NCBI GenBank assembly: GCA_002359025.1
Contig: DEPZ01000004.1
Location: forward strand, 1 to 14,832
Length of the DNA stretch: 14,832 nt
Origin: Erysipelotrichaceae bacterium UBA3379
GTDB lineage: Bacteria > Bacillota_I > Bacilli_A > Erysipelotrichales > Coprobacillaceae
Direction of reading: 5' to 3'
Part shown: positions 7,749-14,748 of the stretch, piece after piece
Numbering within the stretch: the stretch's first letter is position 1
How the letters are laid out: every line of letters starts with the position of its first letter
The notes under the pieces: model-generated
Databases searched by the model: none
Told to the model about the DNA's origin: nothing
Seen by the model: only the letters and a program-made list of their open reading frames with translations
Made by a program: the position numbers and the translations under genes

Positions 7749-7777
7749 ATTATATACATATTTATATTGTTACGCAA
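7749..7777 (-). promoter_or_regulatory. Candidate promoter of the oxoproline operon, flanked by an inverted repeat
   Basis: On the minus strand a TTGCGT -35 (7772-7777) and a perfect TATAAT -10 (7749-7754) are 17 bases apart, placing the start near 7742, about 20 bases before the ATG. The arms CTAGTTAC (7739-7746) and GCAACTAG (7774-7781) form an inverted repeat with one mismatch, one arm on the -35 and one on the start site, suggesting an operator. Confidence 0.6.
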
Positions 7778-7844
7778 CTAGTATTATATATATTTGTACT
7801 ATTCCAAAGTCATATTCGCAAATAATTGAATATTTTATTTAAAC

Positions 7845-7883
7845 AAAAAGAACTATTGAAAATATTCATCAATAGCTCTTTTT
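7845..7883 (-). terminator. Intrinsic terminator of the citrate synthase gene
   Basis: Long stem: AAAAAGA plus CTATTGA (7845-7851, 7853-7859) pairs with TCAATAG plus TCTTTTT (7869-7875, 7877-7883), one mismatch and a 9-base loop. The A-rich and T-rich ends make it look functional in both directions. It begins 5 bases after the citrate synthase stop. Confidence 0.9.
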
Positions 7884-7887
7884 ATGA

Positions 7888-9183
7888 CTATTTCATACCT
7901 ACATATTGAGTAGCAGGTCGTATAATTTTATTGGCATAAAGCTTATTTTCAACATTATGTCCTACCCACCCAACAACACGACTGCATACAAATAATAATG
8001 TATAAATATCACTCGGTATTTCTAACATATCATATAAAAGTCCACTATAAAAATCTACATTTGAACACACATGTTTGTTTTTTCTTCTAAAAATTTCTTG
8101 AACAGATATCCTTGCAAATCTTTGATAAAAAGAAAATTCTTTTTCTCTATGCTTTTCAATAGAAAGTTCATAACATTTTCTTTCTAAAATCACACTACGT
8201 GGATCACTTAAGGTATATACTGCATGTCCAATACCGTATATAAGTCCACTACGATCATGGAAATCTTTATCAAGTATACGATTAACTATGAGATTGATAT
8301 CTTCATCACTGGCATCTACTCCTATTTCTTGAATAGCAAGTTCCATTTGCTTTTTTACAGCTAAATTTGCACCACCATGGCGTGGACCTTTTAAAGAACC
8401 AATCGCACCTGCGATAGAAGAATATAAATCAGTACCCGTAGAAGATATAACAACATTCGTAAATGTCGAATTATTACCACCACCATGATCTGCATGTAAG
8501 ACAAGAGCTATATCAAGTGCATTTTCTTCCATTCTACTAAATTTTCCGTCCGGTCTTAATAAGGATAAAATTGTTCCTGCGATACCATAATCCTTATTTC
8601 TATGATGTATAACTAGACTTTCGTGTGAATAATAATGGAGTTTTGTAGAATATGTATAACACATCAAAAAAGGTAACTTCGCAATCAAATCAATACCTTT
8701 CATTAATGTTTCATAAGCATCCCCATTATCTGGATCTTTATCATATTCATATAACATTAACACAACTTGTTGAAGCTTATTCATCAGATTCTTTGACGGT
8801 GAACCTAGTATATGATCTTCTAAGAAATGATACGGCAGTTTATATCTATTACTTAAATATTCATGAAAAAGTTTTAAGTCTTTATTATTTGGAAGATATC
8901 CAAACAATATTAAAAAACATGTTCTTTCAAATAGAAAATCTTTTTCTACTATTAAATCTTCTATATCTATTCCCCTATAATATAATTTTCCTTGTGTATC
9001 AATTTTTTGATGATTTTGACGTCTATATCCCACAACATCAGAAATTCTTGTTAATCCCACAAGAACTCCCGTACCATCTTCGTTTCTTAATCCCATCTTT
9101 ACTGAATATGTTCTATATAAAGAGGAATCAATTCTATTATTTTGACAAGCTTTATCAAAATAAGACTTCATTGCATTTCTCAT
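7888..9183 (-). CDS. gltA: Citrate synthase (citrate/2-methylcitrate synthase family)
   Basis: The enzyme condenses acetyl-CoA with oxaloacetate to give citrate in the cytoplasm. The 431-residue product contains the expected active-site elements: His233 in LVLHADHGGGNNSTFT, KGPRHGGAN at 265-273, His320 in GIGHAVYTLSDPRS and Asp377 in CSNVDFYSG. The C-terminal RVVGWVGHNVENK and RPATQYVG segments are also typical. A 2-methylcitrate synthase activity cannot be excluded from sequence alone. The ATG at 9183 follows AGGTGG. No aconitase or isocitrate dehydrogenase gene adjoins it, and the gene has its own terminator, so it appears monocistronic; in an organism without a full TCA cycle it would serve glutamate synthesis, which is inference. 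The promoter region holds a cluster of palindromic sites. Confidence 0.94.
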   Translation of the reverse strand: MRNAMKSYFDKACQNNRIDSSLYRTYSVKMGLRNEDGTGVLVGLTRISDVVGYRRQNHQKIDTQGKLYYRGIDIEDLIVEKDFLFERTCFLILFGYLPNNKDLKLFHEYLSNRYKLPYHFLEDHILGSPSKNLMNKLQQVVLMLYEYDKDPDNGDAYETLMKGIDLIAKLPFLMCYTYSTKLHYYSHESLVIHHRNKDYGIAGTILSLLRPDGKFSRMEENALDIALVLHADHGGGNNSTFTNVVISSTGTDLYSSIAGAIGSLKGPRHGGANLAVKKQMELAIQEIGVDASDEDINLIVNRILDKDFHDRSGLIYGIGHAVYTLSDPRSVILERKCYELSIEKHREKEFSFYQRFARISVQEIFRRKNKHVCSNVDFYSGLLYDMLEIPSDIYTLLFVCSRVVGWVGHNVENKLYANKIIRPATQYVGMK

Positions 9184-9215
9184 ATTCCCACCTCGCTATC
9201 ATATATCCTATGGAT

Positions 9216-9224
9216 ATTATAGCA
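9216..9224 (-). promoter_or_regulatory. Extended -10 promoter of citrate synthase
   Basis: TGCTATAAT on the minus strand is a textbook extended -10, placing the start near 9209 and leaving the ribosome binding site in a leader of about 25 bases. The -35 region is occupied by the palindrome at 9237-9248, and no good -35 hexamer is needed with an extended -10. Confidence 0.65.
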
Positions 9225-9236
9225 CAATTCATATAT

Positions 9237-9326
9237 ATTGTATACAATTATACAATCATACTATTTAGTATATATGAAATTTTGCATGATTAATGCATAA
9301 TTTTTTGATTGTATCAGTTTATACAA
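9237..9326. promoter_or_regulatory. Cluster of TTGTATA/TATACAA half-sites upstream of citrate synthase
   Basis: A perfect 12-base palindrome ATTGTATACAAT (9237-9248) sits at the -35 position. Its right half TATACAAT is repeated in tandem at 9249-9256. A second inverted pair, TTGTAT (9309-9314) and ATACAA (9321-9326) with a 6-base gap, lies about 60 bases upstream. The spacing and repetition suggest a repressor binding region; the regulator is unknown. Confidence 0.45.
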
Positions 9327-9377
9327 AGCATAGTATTTTCCTAAAAAATGTTGGTATTTTCATTACAATTATAAAGT

Positions 9378-10151
9378 CTATATCCATTGAAAATGACGAC
9401 ATGCATATTCAATTCCATCTTCATGACTATCTTTTGTAACAAAATCTGCTTTCTCTTTTAACTTATCAGGAGCATGATTCATAGCTATACAAGTCCATTC
9501 ATCATGGAACATGACAAGGTCATTGTAATCATCACCAAAGACTACGACATCTTCTAATGAACCATTGACTTTTTTTATCATTTTTTCTATTCCTTTATCT
9601 TTTTGATCATGTTGGAATACCAAATAATCACCTTGAAAACGAATATGTCCAATACTATCCAATAATGTCAATTCATGTTCTTTTTCTTTTGGTACAGCAC
9701 CATATATTTTATAAATATGTTCAATATCTTCAAACTGAATATCTTTTTGTAAAAAATAGCGTGTTGGTTCTAAACGATACCCCATTTGCTTAATAAAATC
9801 ATCATTATTCATAATAACATCTATACTGTCACTTGGAGAAATCAAAAGCCCATAACCTAAACTTTCTATTTCACGACATAAAGCTACAGCTTTTTGTTTA
9901 TCTAATGGACTATTTTCAATCAATTCATCTCCTATTGTTAAAGCGGCACCACCATTACTTACGATATGATGTATCCCTGCTTCTTTTGCAATCGCTCTTG
10001 TTTTATAAAGAGCTCTTCCTGTTGCAATGGCTACAAAATGACCTTGTTCTTGTAGCTTACTTATTGTTGTTTTTGCACTTTCTACTAACTTTCCAGTACG
10101 TACATCTGTCAATGTCCCATCTATATCAAAGAAAAAATATTTTTTGTTCAT
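9378..10151 (-). CDS. Cof-type HAD-IIB phosphatase
   Basis: The 257-residue protein is a haloacid dehalogenase-family hydrolase of the Cof/IIB type, which usually dephosphorylates sugar phosphates or other small phosphorylated metabolites. Motif I is FFFDIDGTLTD with nucleophile Asp9 and Asp11, motif II is AIATGR with Thr44, motif III Lys186 in DQKDKG, and motif IV GDDYNDLVMF (206-215). A C2 cap domain fills residues of about 80-185. I chose the ATG at 10151 because it starts directly before motif I; an in-frame TTG at 10169 would add six residues but has no adjacent binding site. The leader is unusual: see the hairpin entry. The substrate cannot be told, and the neighbours do not suggest one. 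Confidence 0.93.
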   Translation of the reverse strand: MNKKYFFFDIDGTLTDVRTGKLVESAKTTISKLQEQGHFVAIATGRALYKTRAIAKEAGIHHIVSNGGAALTIGDELIENSPLDKQKAVALCREIESLGYGLLISPSDSIDVIMNNDDFIKQMGYRLEPTRYFLQKDIQFEDIEHIYKIYGAVPKEKEHELTLLDSIGHIRFQGDYLVFQHDQKDKGIEKMIKKVNGSLEDVVVFGDDYNDLVMFHDEWTCIAMNHAPDKLKEKADFVTKDSHEDGIEYACRHFQWI

Positions 10152-10161
10152 TTCCCTACTT

Positions 10162-10200
10162 ATAATCAATTTACACTATGAAATTGATTATTCCTCCTTT
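10162..10200 (-). promoter_or_regulatory. Shine-Dalgarno followed by a hairpin in the HAD leader
   Basis: The strong site AAAGGAGGA (10200-10192) is 40 bases from the ATG at 10151, too far for direct use. Between them ATAATCAATTT (10191-10181) and AAATTGATTAT (10172-10162) form a perfect 11-bp stem with an 8-base loop. Folding would leave about 10 unpaired bases between the stem base and the ATG and so bring the site to a workable distance. Only a weak AGGGAA lies next to the ATG itself. It may instead be a DNA operator. Confidence 0.5.
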
Positions 10201-10311
10201 CTTGCCTATCACTATATAAAAATAATCAACTCATTCATTGCTATTGTAACGATTTCACATATAAATCATAACATATTTCAACAATCATTGATTACCTTGC
10301 AAACTATTATA

Positions 10312-11280
10312 TCAGATTTTATAATCTTTTATAAGAGAATATAAAATATTGATATGGATAGGTGAAAGTAAGACACCTACAACCCCAAAGAGATAGATAT
10401 GAATAATCATAGAGAGTAATAAAATAAATGAAGGAATTTTTAATTGTTTATTCATAATATGTGGTTCGAGTAAACTACGAATAAAACCAATAAATAAATA
10501 TAATAATATTAAATAGATCACTTTTAAATACATACCCTGCATATAAAAAAACGTCATTACAGGAAATAGTCCTATACCAATACCTACAAATGGTAAAGTA
10601 TCTAATATACAAATGCCTATTGCCAGCAAGAAACTATAAGGAATGGATAATACTACAAAACCTATCCATAACAATAGAAAACATATAATCATCAATATGA
10701 TTTGACATTTCATATACATCTTCATACTCATAATACTTTTATTTTTCATATCAATAAAATAAGAAATATATTTTTGACTCATACACTTTGATATCTTATC
10801 TTTAATGACATCATATTCTAAAAACAAGAAAAAACTAGCCAACAAGAACAAACCAAAAGAAAAGAAAAATCTTGGTAAAGATGAAAAAAATAAAGTCAAT
10901 TCATTAAAAATCATATCAATCCATTGACTAGAATGATTTTGCATATACATAATCACAGGCGATTTATACATCGTCATATTCCAATCAGTTATTAAATCAA
11001 CAAAATGTGGCAAATAATGATATATGCGTATACCTGCTATGACACATATCATCAAAAGCACACCGATAATTGTAATAATAATCAAGTATAAAGCTATTAA
11101 CATAAGAAAACTTCCTAGTTTTCTATGGATATGAAAATGTTGTTGCATATAGTCAAGAAATGGTTTCATGATAAAAAAGCATAGACATGAAAGCAAAAAA
11201 GGCCAAACAATATGAAACATATATCTAATCACACAACAATAAAGAAGAATTCCACCTAATAATACCCATTTTTCCTTCAT
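10312..11280 (-). CDS. AI-2E transporter family (PerM/YtvI-like) membrane protein
   Basis: The 322-residue polytopic membrane protein fits the AI-2E/UPF0118 family, which includes PerM, YdbI and the sporulation protein YtvI; proven functions range from ion transport to quorum-signal export, so none is assigned. Hydrophobic segments lie at about 5-38, 55-84, 138-154, 192-212, 216-246, 252-268 and 285-306. The family signature is clear: ILDTLPFVGIGIGLFP (225-240), RSLLEPHIMNKQLKIP (268-283) and a closing IYLFGVVGVLLSP (295-307). The ATG at 11280 follows AAGGTGG. A TATAAT at 11296-11301 is too close to the binding site to be a convincing -10. It stands alone, 122 bases from a divergent gene, with no clear terminator after its stop. 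Confidence 0.88.
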   Translation of the reverse strand: MKEKWVLLGGILLYCCVIRYMFHIVWPFLLSCLCFFIMKPFLDYMQQHFHIHRKLGSFLMLIALYLIIITIIGVLLMICVIAGIRIYHYLPHFVDLITDWNMTMYKSPVIMYMQNHSSQWIDMIFNELTLFFSSLPRFFFSFGLFLLASFFLFLEYDVIKDKISKCMSQKYISYFIDMKNKSIMSMKMYMKCQIILMIICFLLLWIGFVVLSIPYSFLLAIGICILDTLPFVGIGIGLFPVMTFFYMQGMYLKVIYLILLYLFIGFIRSLLEPHIMNKQLKIPSFILLLSMIIHIYLFGVVGVLLSPIHINILYSLIKDYKI

Positions 11281-11402
11281 ACAACCACCTTTATTATTAT
11301 ATTCATCATATACAAAAAAAGAATAACTCTTTCAACGCATATTAGATGAACTCTCCTACAAAATATGTTACAACAATATATGCATGAAGAGGGGGATAAA
11401 AA

Positions 11403-11885
11403 ATGAACACATATCTATTAGGTAATGACTGTTATCATACAAATATTGATTTTCAACAAAAATTTAATAACTATATTTTTAATATTCACATTCCTGAAAA
11501 TGTATATAATTTCATTGGAATTTATATAGAATTTGAAAAAACATCTAAAATCTATGAACAACATGCTTTATATTATCAAAAATATGCTCACGCAATCATA
11601 TCTGAGATATTGTTTTTATTTAACATACAAAAAACTTCTCTTTTTCAAGAGAAGAATAATTCTTTTTTTATGCTTTTATTTAATATAAGCGAACCAGAAA
11701 TCGTACATAGGATTTGTAAATTGGCGTCAATCGTTAAACAAAAATATCATTTTGATATTCATACAGGTATCTATATAACAGAAAGATATATAGACCCTGT
11801 ATCAATTTATAAACTATGTCTTGAACAATTTACAAACACATTACATCATAAAAGTATGCTCTCTATCAAATCATCACTCATGTGA
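11403..11885 (+). CDS. Protein of unknown function, possible orphan GGDEF-like sensor domain
   Basis: I do not recognise a close family for this 160-residue protein. Its pattern recalls the degenerate GGDEF-like domain found in YesN/AraC-type regulators. A first strand runs FIGIYIEFEK (residues 37-46), a helix YAHAIISEILFLFN follows, then a strand SFFMLLFN, a helix EIVHRICKLASIVKQKY, the turn HFDIHTGIYI where those domains have a TIGIG motif, and a final helix like the Sy-x-EA segment. No GGDEF active-site residues and no DNA-binding domain are seen. The ATG follows a strong AGAGGGGG site, so it is probably translated. It is very AT-rich, stands alone on the plus strand between minus-strand genes and overlaps the P-type ATPase gene by 12 bases at its 3' end. 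No confident promoter was found. Confidence 0.65.
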   Translation: MNTYLLGNDCYHTNIDFQQKFNNYIFNIHIPENVYNFIGIYIEFEKTSKIYEQHALYYQKYAHAIISEILFLFNIQKTSLFQEKNNSFFMLLFNISEPEIVHRICKLASIVKQKYHFDIHTGIYITERYIDPVSIYKLCLEQFTNTLHHKSMLSIKSSLM

Positions 11886-11891
11886 TGATTT
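11868..11891. terminator. Hairpin shared by two convergent genes and holding both stop codons
   Basis: AAATCATCAC (11868-11877) and GTGATGATTT (11882-11891) form a perfect 10-bp stem with a TCAT loop. The TGA of the plus-strand gene (11883-11885) and of the ATPase gene (11876-11874 on the minus strand) both lie in the stem. On the plus strand it is followed by TAATTTATATAT, a weak U-tract; on the minus strand no T-run follows, so termination there is doubtful. Confidence 0.5.
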
Positions 11892-14198
11892 TAATTTATA
11901 TATATAATGTATTCCTTGTCTTAATAATCCCATAACGAAAATCGTACTTATGCATAAAGGGATGACTCCTAAAACAGCTTGATTCCATAAAGGATAAATA
12001 CCAAAGAAATCTGGCATAACTAGCAAAATCAAATAAAAGACAATCGTAATTGTGACAGTCACAATCATTCGCCTAAAATTATATGGAAGACATACAATAA
12101 ATACAACAAGAAAACTAATAAATCCCGCAACAAGATAACTGTATGTTGATTGCATCATCGTATTCCAATGGAACCACTCACTTAAATAACTTATACCAAC
12201 CATATAAATAATCATTGTCAAAGCACATGGCACCGCCGTTGATATGACATGCTTTAAGAAACCATGTGATGATAATTGAGAAGATCTATCCAATGTTAGT
12301 AAGAAGCTTGGAACCCCTATCGCAAGTCCACTAATTAAACTTAATTGTATTGGTGTAAATGGATAGCTTTTTTGAAGTAATGCAAAAATCATACAAAGTG
12401 CTGTAGAATAAATTGTTTTTGTAAGATATAAAGAACTGACCCTCTCTATATCAGCAATAATAGCTTTCCCCTCATCTACAATATCTTTCATAGAAGAAAA
12501 GTTAGAATCTAATAACACGATATGAGCTGCTTGTTTTGCTGCATCACTTCCTTCTGCCATCGCAATTCCACAATCAGCGTCTTTTAAAGCCAATACATCA
12601 TTAACACCATCTCCGACCATTCCAACGACATTTCCTTGTTGTTGAAGATAGCGAATAATTTGATGTTTTTGTTCAGGCTTCACTCGACCAAAAATACGAT
12701 AATAACCAACAACTTTTGACATGTCTTCTTCATCTTTCAATAATGATGCATCAATATATCGATCAGCATGCTTTAACCCTGCAATTTTAGCGACTTTAGA
12801 TACTGTTATTGGATTATCACCAGATAGAATACATACATCTACATCATTTCTAGAAAAGAATTCTAATGTTTCTTTAGCATCTTCTCTAATGCAATCTTTC
12901 ATCACAACAAAAGCTAAAGGTTCTACAATTCCTATCGTTTTGTTTGTCACATCAAGTTGATTTGTTTTTCCTAACATCAATACACGATAACCCTCTAACG
13001 AATAATTTTCCGCTTTCTTTAAAATTTGAGGATCATCAACTAAAAATTCAGGTGCCCCTAAAACATAATGACCTATGTCTTTTAAAGTCAAACCACGCAT
13101 TTTTCTCTGTGATGAAAAAGGCAATTCTGCTAAAACTGAATATGTATCTTGATTTGGAAAATATTTCTGCAAAGATTTTTGAGTTGCATTGCTATCATAG
13201 ACATGATGTGCAAATGTTGACATAATAGATTGGATATCTACATCCTTTTGAGTAAGTTTTTCGACTTGGACCACTTCTAAATCTCCAGTTGTGATAGTAC
13301 CTGTCTTATCAAGACACAAAATATTGACTCTTGCAAGTGCCTCTATTGCTTCCATTTCTTGAATTAATGCCTTCTTTCTTGCAAGTTTACCTACACCTAA
13401 TATAAATGATAAACTCGTTAAAAGAACAAGTCCTTCAGGTATCATACCTACAACTCCGGCAACTGTTTTCACAATAGCAGTCGCTTGATCATCAGGAAAT
13501 GCTTGTTTTTGCGAGATGAATAAAATAATTCCAACAGGAATAATAACAATACTTAATACTTTAATAATTTTTTCGATTGTTGTTTTCATTTCTGAAGAGG
13601 CACTATTTTTATGTTTTGCTTTCATCACCAATTGCGTAGAATAGTTATCCTTTCCTACACGTTTCACTCTTGCATAACCACTACCTGCCACAACAAAACT
13701 TCCTGCAAAAAGTTCATCATCTTTCGATTTAAATATCGAATCAGATTCACCAGTTAGCAGTGATTCATTAACTTCCATTCCAAACGACTCTATCATGTCA
13801 CAGTCAGTACCTATCTGTTCACCACTTTCTAAATAGATTATATCATCTAATACCAAATCCTCGACCAGTATCTCTTGCATCTTTCCATCTCTTATAGTAC
13901 GTACTTTTTTAACAGTAACTACACTCAATTGATCTATTACTTTTTTGACTTTAAACTCTTGTATAATACCTATGATTGCATTCACAATAATAACAACCAT
14001 AAATGTTAAATTCTTCCATTTGCCAGTAGAGATGATTATAATTGCTAAAAAGATATTGATAAAATTAAAATATGTTAATGTATGATCCATAATAATCTGT
14101 TTTTTTGATTTAGATATATTATCTTCACATACATTGATCAAACCTTGTTTTTTTCTCTCTATAACTTCTTCATAAGTTAAACCATTATATTTTTCCAT
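11874..14198 (-). CDS. Cation-transporting P-type ATPase, CtpE-like
   Basis: The 774-residue protein is a complete P-type ATPase. The actuator motif LLTGES is at about 147-152, the membrane motif GMIPEGLVLLTS at 251-262, the phosphorylation site LDKTGTITTG with Asp297, ATP-binding SSQRKMRG near 362-369 and the hinge GDGVNDVLALKDAD at 529-542. About ten membrane segments are present, the last group after 590. The PEGL form of the M4 motif and the lack of N-terminal metal-binding domains point to the CtpE-like branch, whose mycobacterial member has been linked to Ca2+ uptake; the cation here is not proven. I favour the ATG at 14198, 10 bases after AGGAG; a GTG at 14204 is an alternative adding two residues. 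No promoter is evident in the 59 bases before the tRNA terminator. Confidence 0.92.
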   Translation of the reverse strand: MEKYNGLTYEEVIERKKQGLINVCEDNISKSKKQIIMDHTLTYFNFINIFLAIIIISTGKWKNLTFMVVIIVNAIIGIIQEFKVKKVIDQLSVVTVKKVRTIRDGKMQEILVEDLVLDDIIYLESGEQIGTDCDMIESFGMEVNESLLTGESDSIFKSKDDELFAGSFVVAGSGYARVKRVGKDNYSTQLVMKAKHKNSASSEMKTTIEKIIKVLSIVIIPVGIILFISQKQAFPDDQATAIVKTVAGVVGMIPEGLVLLTSLSFILGVGKLARKKALIQEMEAIEALARVNILCLDKTGTITTGDLEVVQVEKLTQKDVDIQSIMSTFAHHVYDSNATQKSLQKYFPNQDTYSVLAELPFSSQRKMRGLTLKDIGHYVLGAPEFLVDDPQILKKAENYSLEGYRVLMLGKTNQLDVTNKTIGIVEPLAFVVMKDCIREDAKETLEFFSRNDVDVCILSGDNPITVSKVAKIAGLKHADRYIDASLLKDEEDMSKVVGYYRIFGRVKPEQKHQIIRYLQQQGNVVGMVGDGVNDVLALKDADCGIAMAEGSDAAKQAAHIVLLDSNFSSMKDIVDEGKAIIADIERVSSLYLTKTIYSTALCMIFALLQKSYPFTPIQLSLISGLAIGVPSFLLTLDRSSQLSSHGFLKHVISTAVPCALTMIIYMVGISYLSEWFHWNTMMQSTYSYLVAGFISFLVVFIVCLPYNFRRMIVTVTITIVFYLILLVMPDFFGIYPLWNQAVLGVIPLCISTIFVMGLLRQGIHYIYKLKSSHE

Positions 14199-14257
14199 AC
14201 GCACACTTCTCCTATATCATATTTTACTATATAAATATGAAATTTGTATGAAATAAA

Positions 14258-14281
14258 ATAAAAAAACGATCTTTCGATCGT
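14258..14281 (-). terminator. Intrinsic terminator of the tRNA operon
   Basis: On the minus strand ACGATC (14281-14276) and GATCGT (14271-14266) form a 6-bp stem closed by a stable GAAA tetraloop, followed by TTTTTT and further T-rich sequence. It lies 11 bases after the CCA end of tRNA-Glu. Confidence 0.9.
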
Positions 14282-14292
14282 AAGTTTACATA

Positions 14293-14368
14293 TGGTGACC
14301 TGTACGGGATTCGAACCCGTGAATGCATGCGTGAAAGGCATGTGAGTTAACCGTTTCTCCAACAGGCC
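14293..14368 (-). tRNA. tRNA-Glu (anticodon TTC)
   Basis: The 76-base gene has a complete cloverleaf: acceptor GGCCTGT pairing with ACAGGTC, anticodon stem CATGC/GCATG with loop CTTTCAC (anticodon TTC), GGTTCGAATCC T-loop region and encoded CCA. It is the last tRNA of the operon. Confidence 0.96.
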
Positions 14369-14376
14369 AAAATAAA

Positions 14377-14392
14377 AAGCGCCTAAGCGTTT
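14377..14392 (-). terminator. Weak terminator-like hairpin between tRNA-Met and tRNA-Glu
   Basis: In the 29-base spacer, minus-strand AAACGC (14392-14387) and GCGCTT (14382-14377) pair with one mismatch around a TTAG loop. The stem is followed by TTTATTTT. The stem is short, so it may be a partial terminator or a processing element. Confidence 0.3.
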
Positions 14393-14397
14393 ATCTT

Positions 14398-14474
14398 TGG
14401 TAGCGGGGAAGGGATTCGAACCCCCGACCCACCGGGTATGAACCGATTGCTCTAGCCAACTGAGCTACCCCGCC
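14398..14474 (-). tRNA. tRNA-Met (anticodon CAT), elongator type
   Basis: The 77-base gene has acceptor GGCGGGG, anticodon stem ATCGG/CCGGT with loop TTCATAC (anticodon CAT), and encoded CCA. It lacks initiator features and resembles the known Firmicute elongator Met gene. A lysidine-modified Ile2 tRNA has the same anticodon but the body fits Met better. Confidence 0.9.
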
Positions 14475-14488
14475 ATATCGTTCATAAA

Positions 14489-14564
<76 letters not shown>

Positions 14565-14569
14565 ATAAA

Positions 14570-14646
14570 TGGCGGTCTGGACGGGGCTCGAACCCGCGAC
14601 CTCCGCCGTGACAGGGCGGCATTCTAACCAACTGAACTACCAGACC
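14570..14646 (-). tRNA. tRNA-Asp (anticodon GTC)
   Basis: The 77-base gene has acceptor GGTCTGG pairing with CCAGACC, anticodon stem CCGCC/GGCGG with loop CTGTCAC (anticodon GTC), discriminator G as expected for Asp and encoded CCA. Confidence 0.97.
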
Positions 14647-14650
14647 ATTT

Positions 14651-14727
<77 letters not shown>

Positions 14728-14748
14728 ATATTAACTTTCTTTTAAAAA

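Noticed and set aside
8652..9293. Open frame on the plus strand, 213 codons
   Set aside because: It is antisense to citrate synthase, whose active-site motifs are intact; no homology pattern or binding site is visible.
9281..9300. TGCAT/ATGCA inverted repeat upstream of citrate synthase
   Set aside because: Five-base arms in AT-rich sequence are expected by chance and it does not match the TATACAAT sites.
9331..9358. Direct repeat of GTATTTTC after the HAD gene
   Set aside because: No hairpin or array structure; two 8-base copies in AT-rich DNA are not informative.
11296..11301. TATAAT on the minus strand before the AI-2E family gene
   Set aside because: A start 7 bases downstream would fall inside the Shine-Dalgarno, so the transcript would lose it.
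14177..14362. Open frame on the minus strand, 61 codons
   Set aside because: It runs through tRNA-Glu and the operon terminator, so it is not a credible gene.
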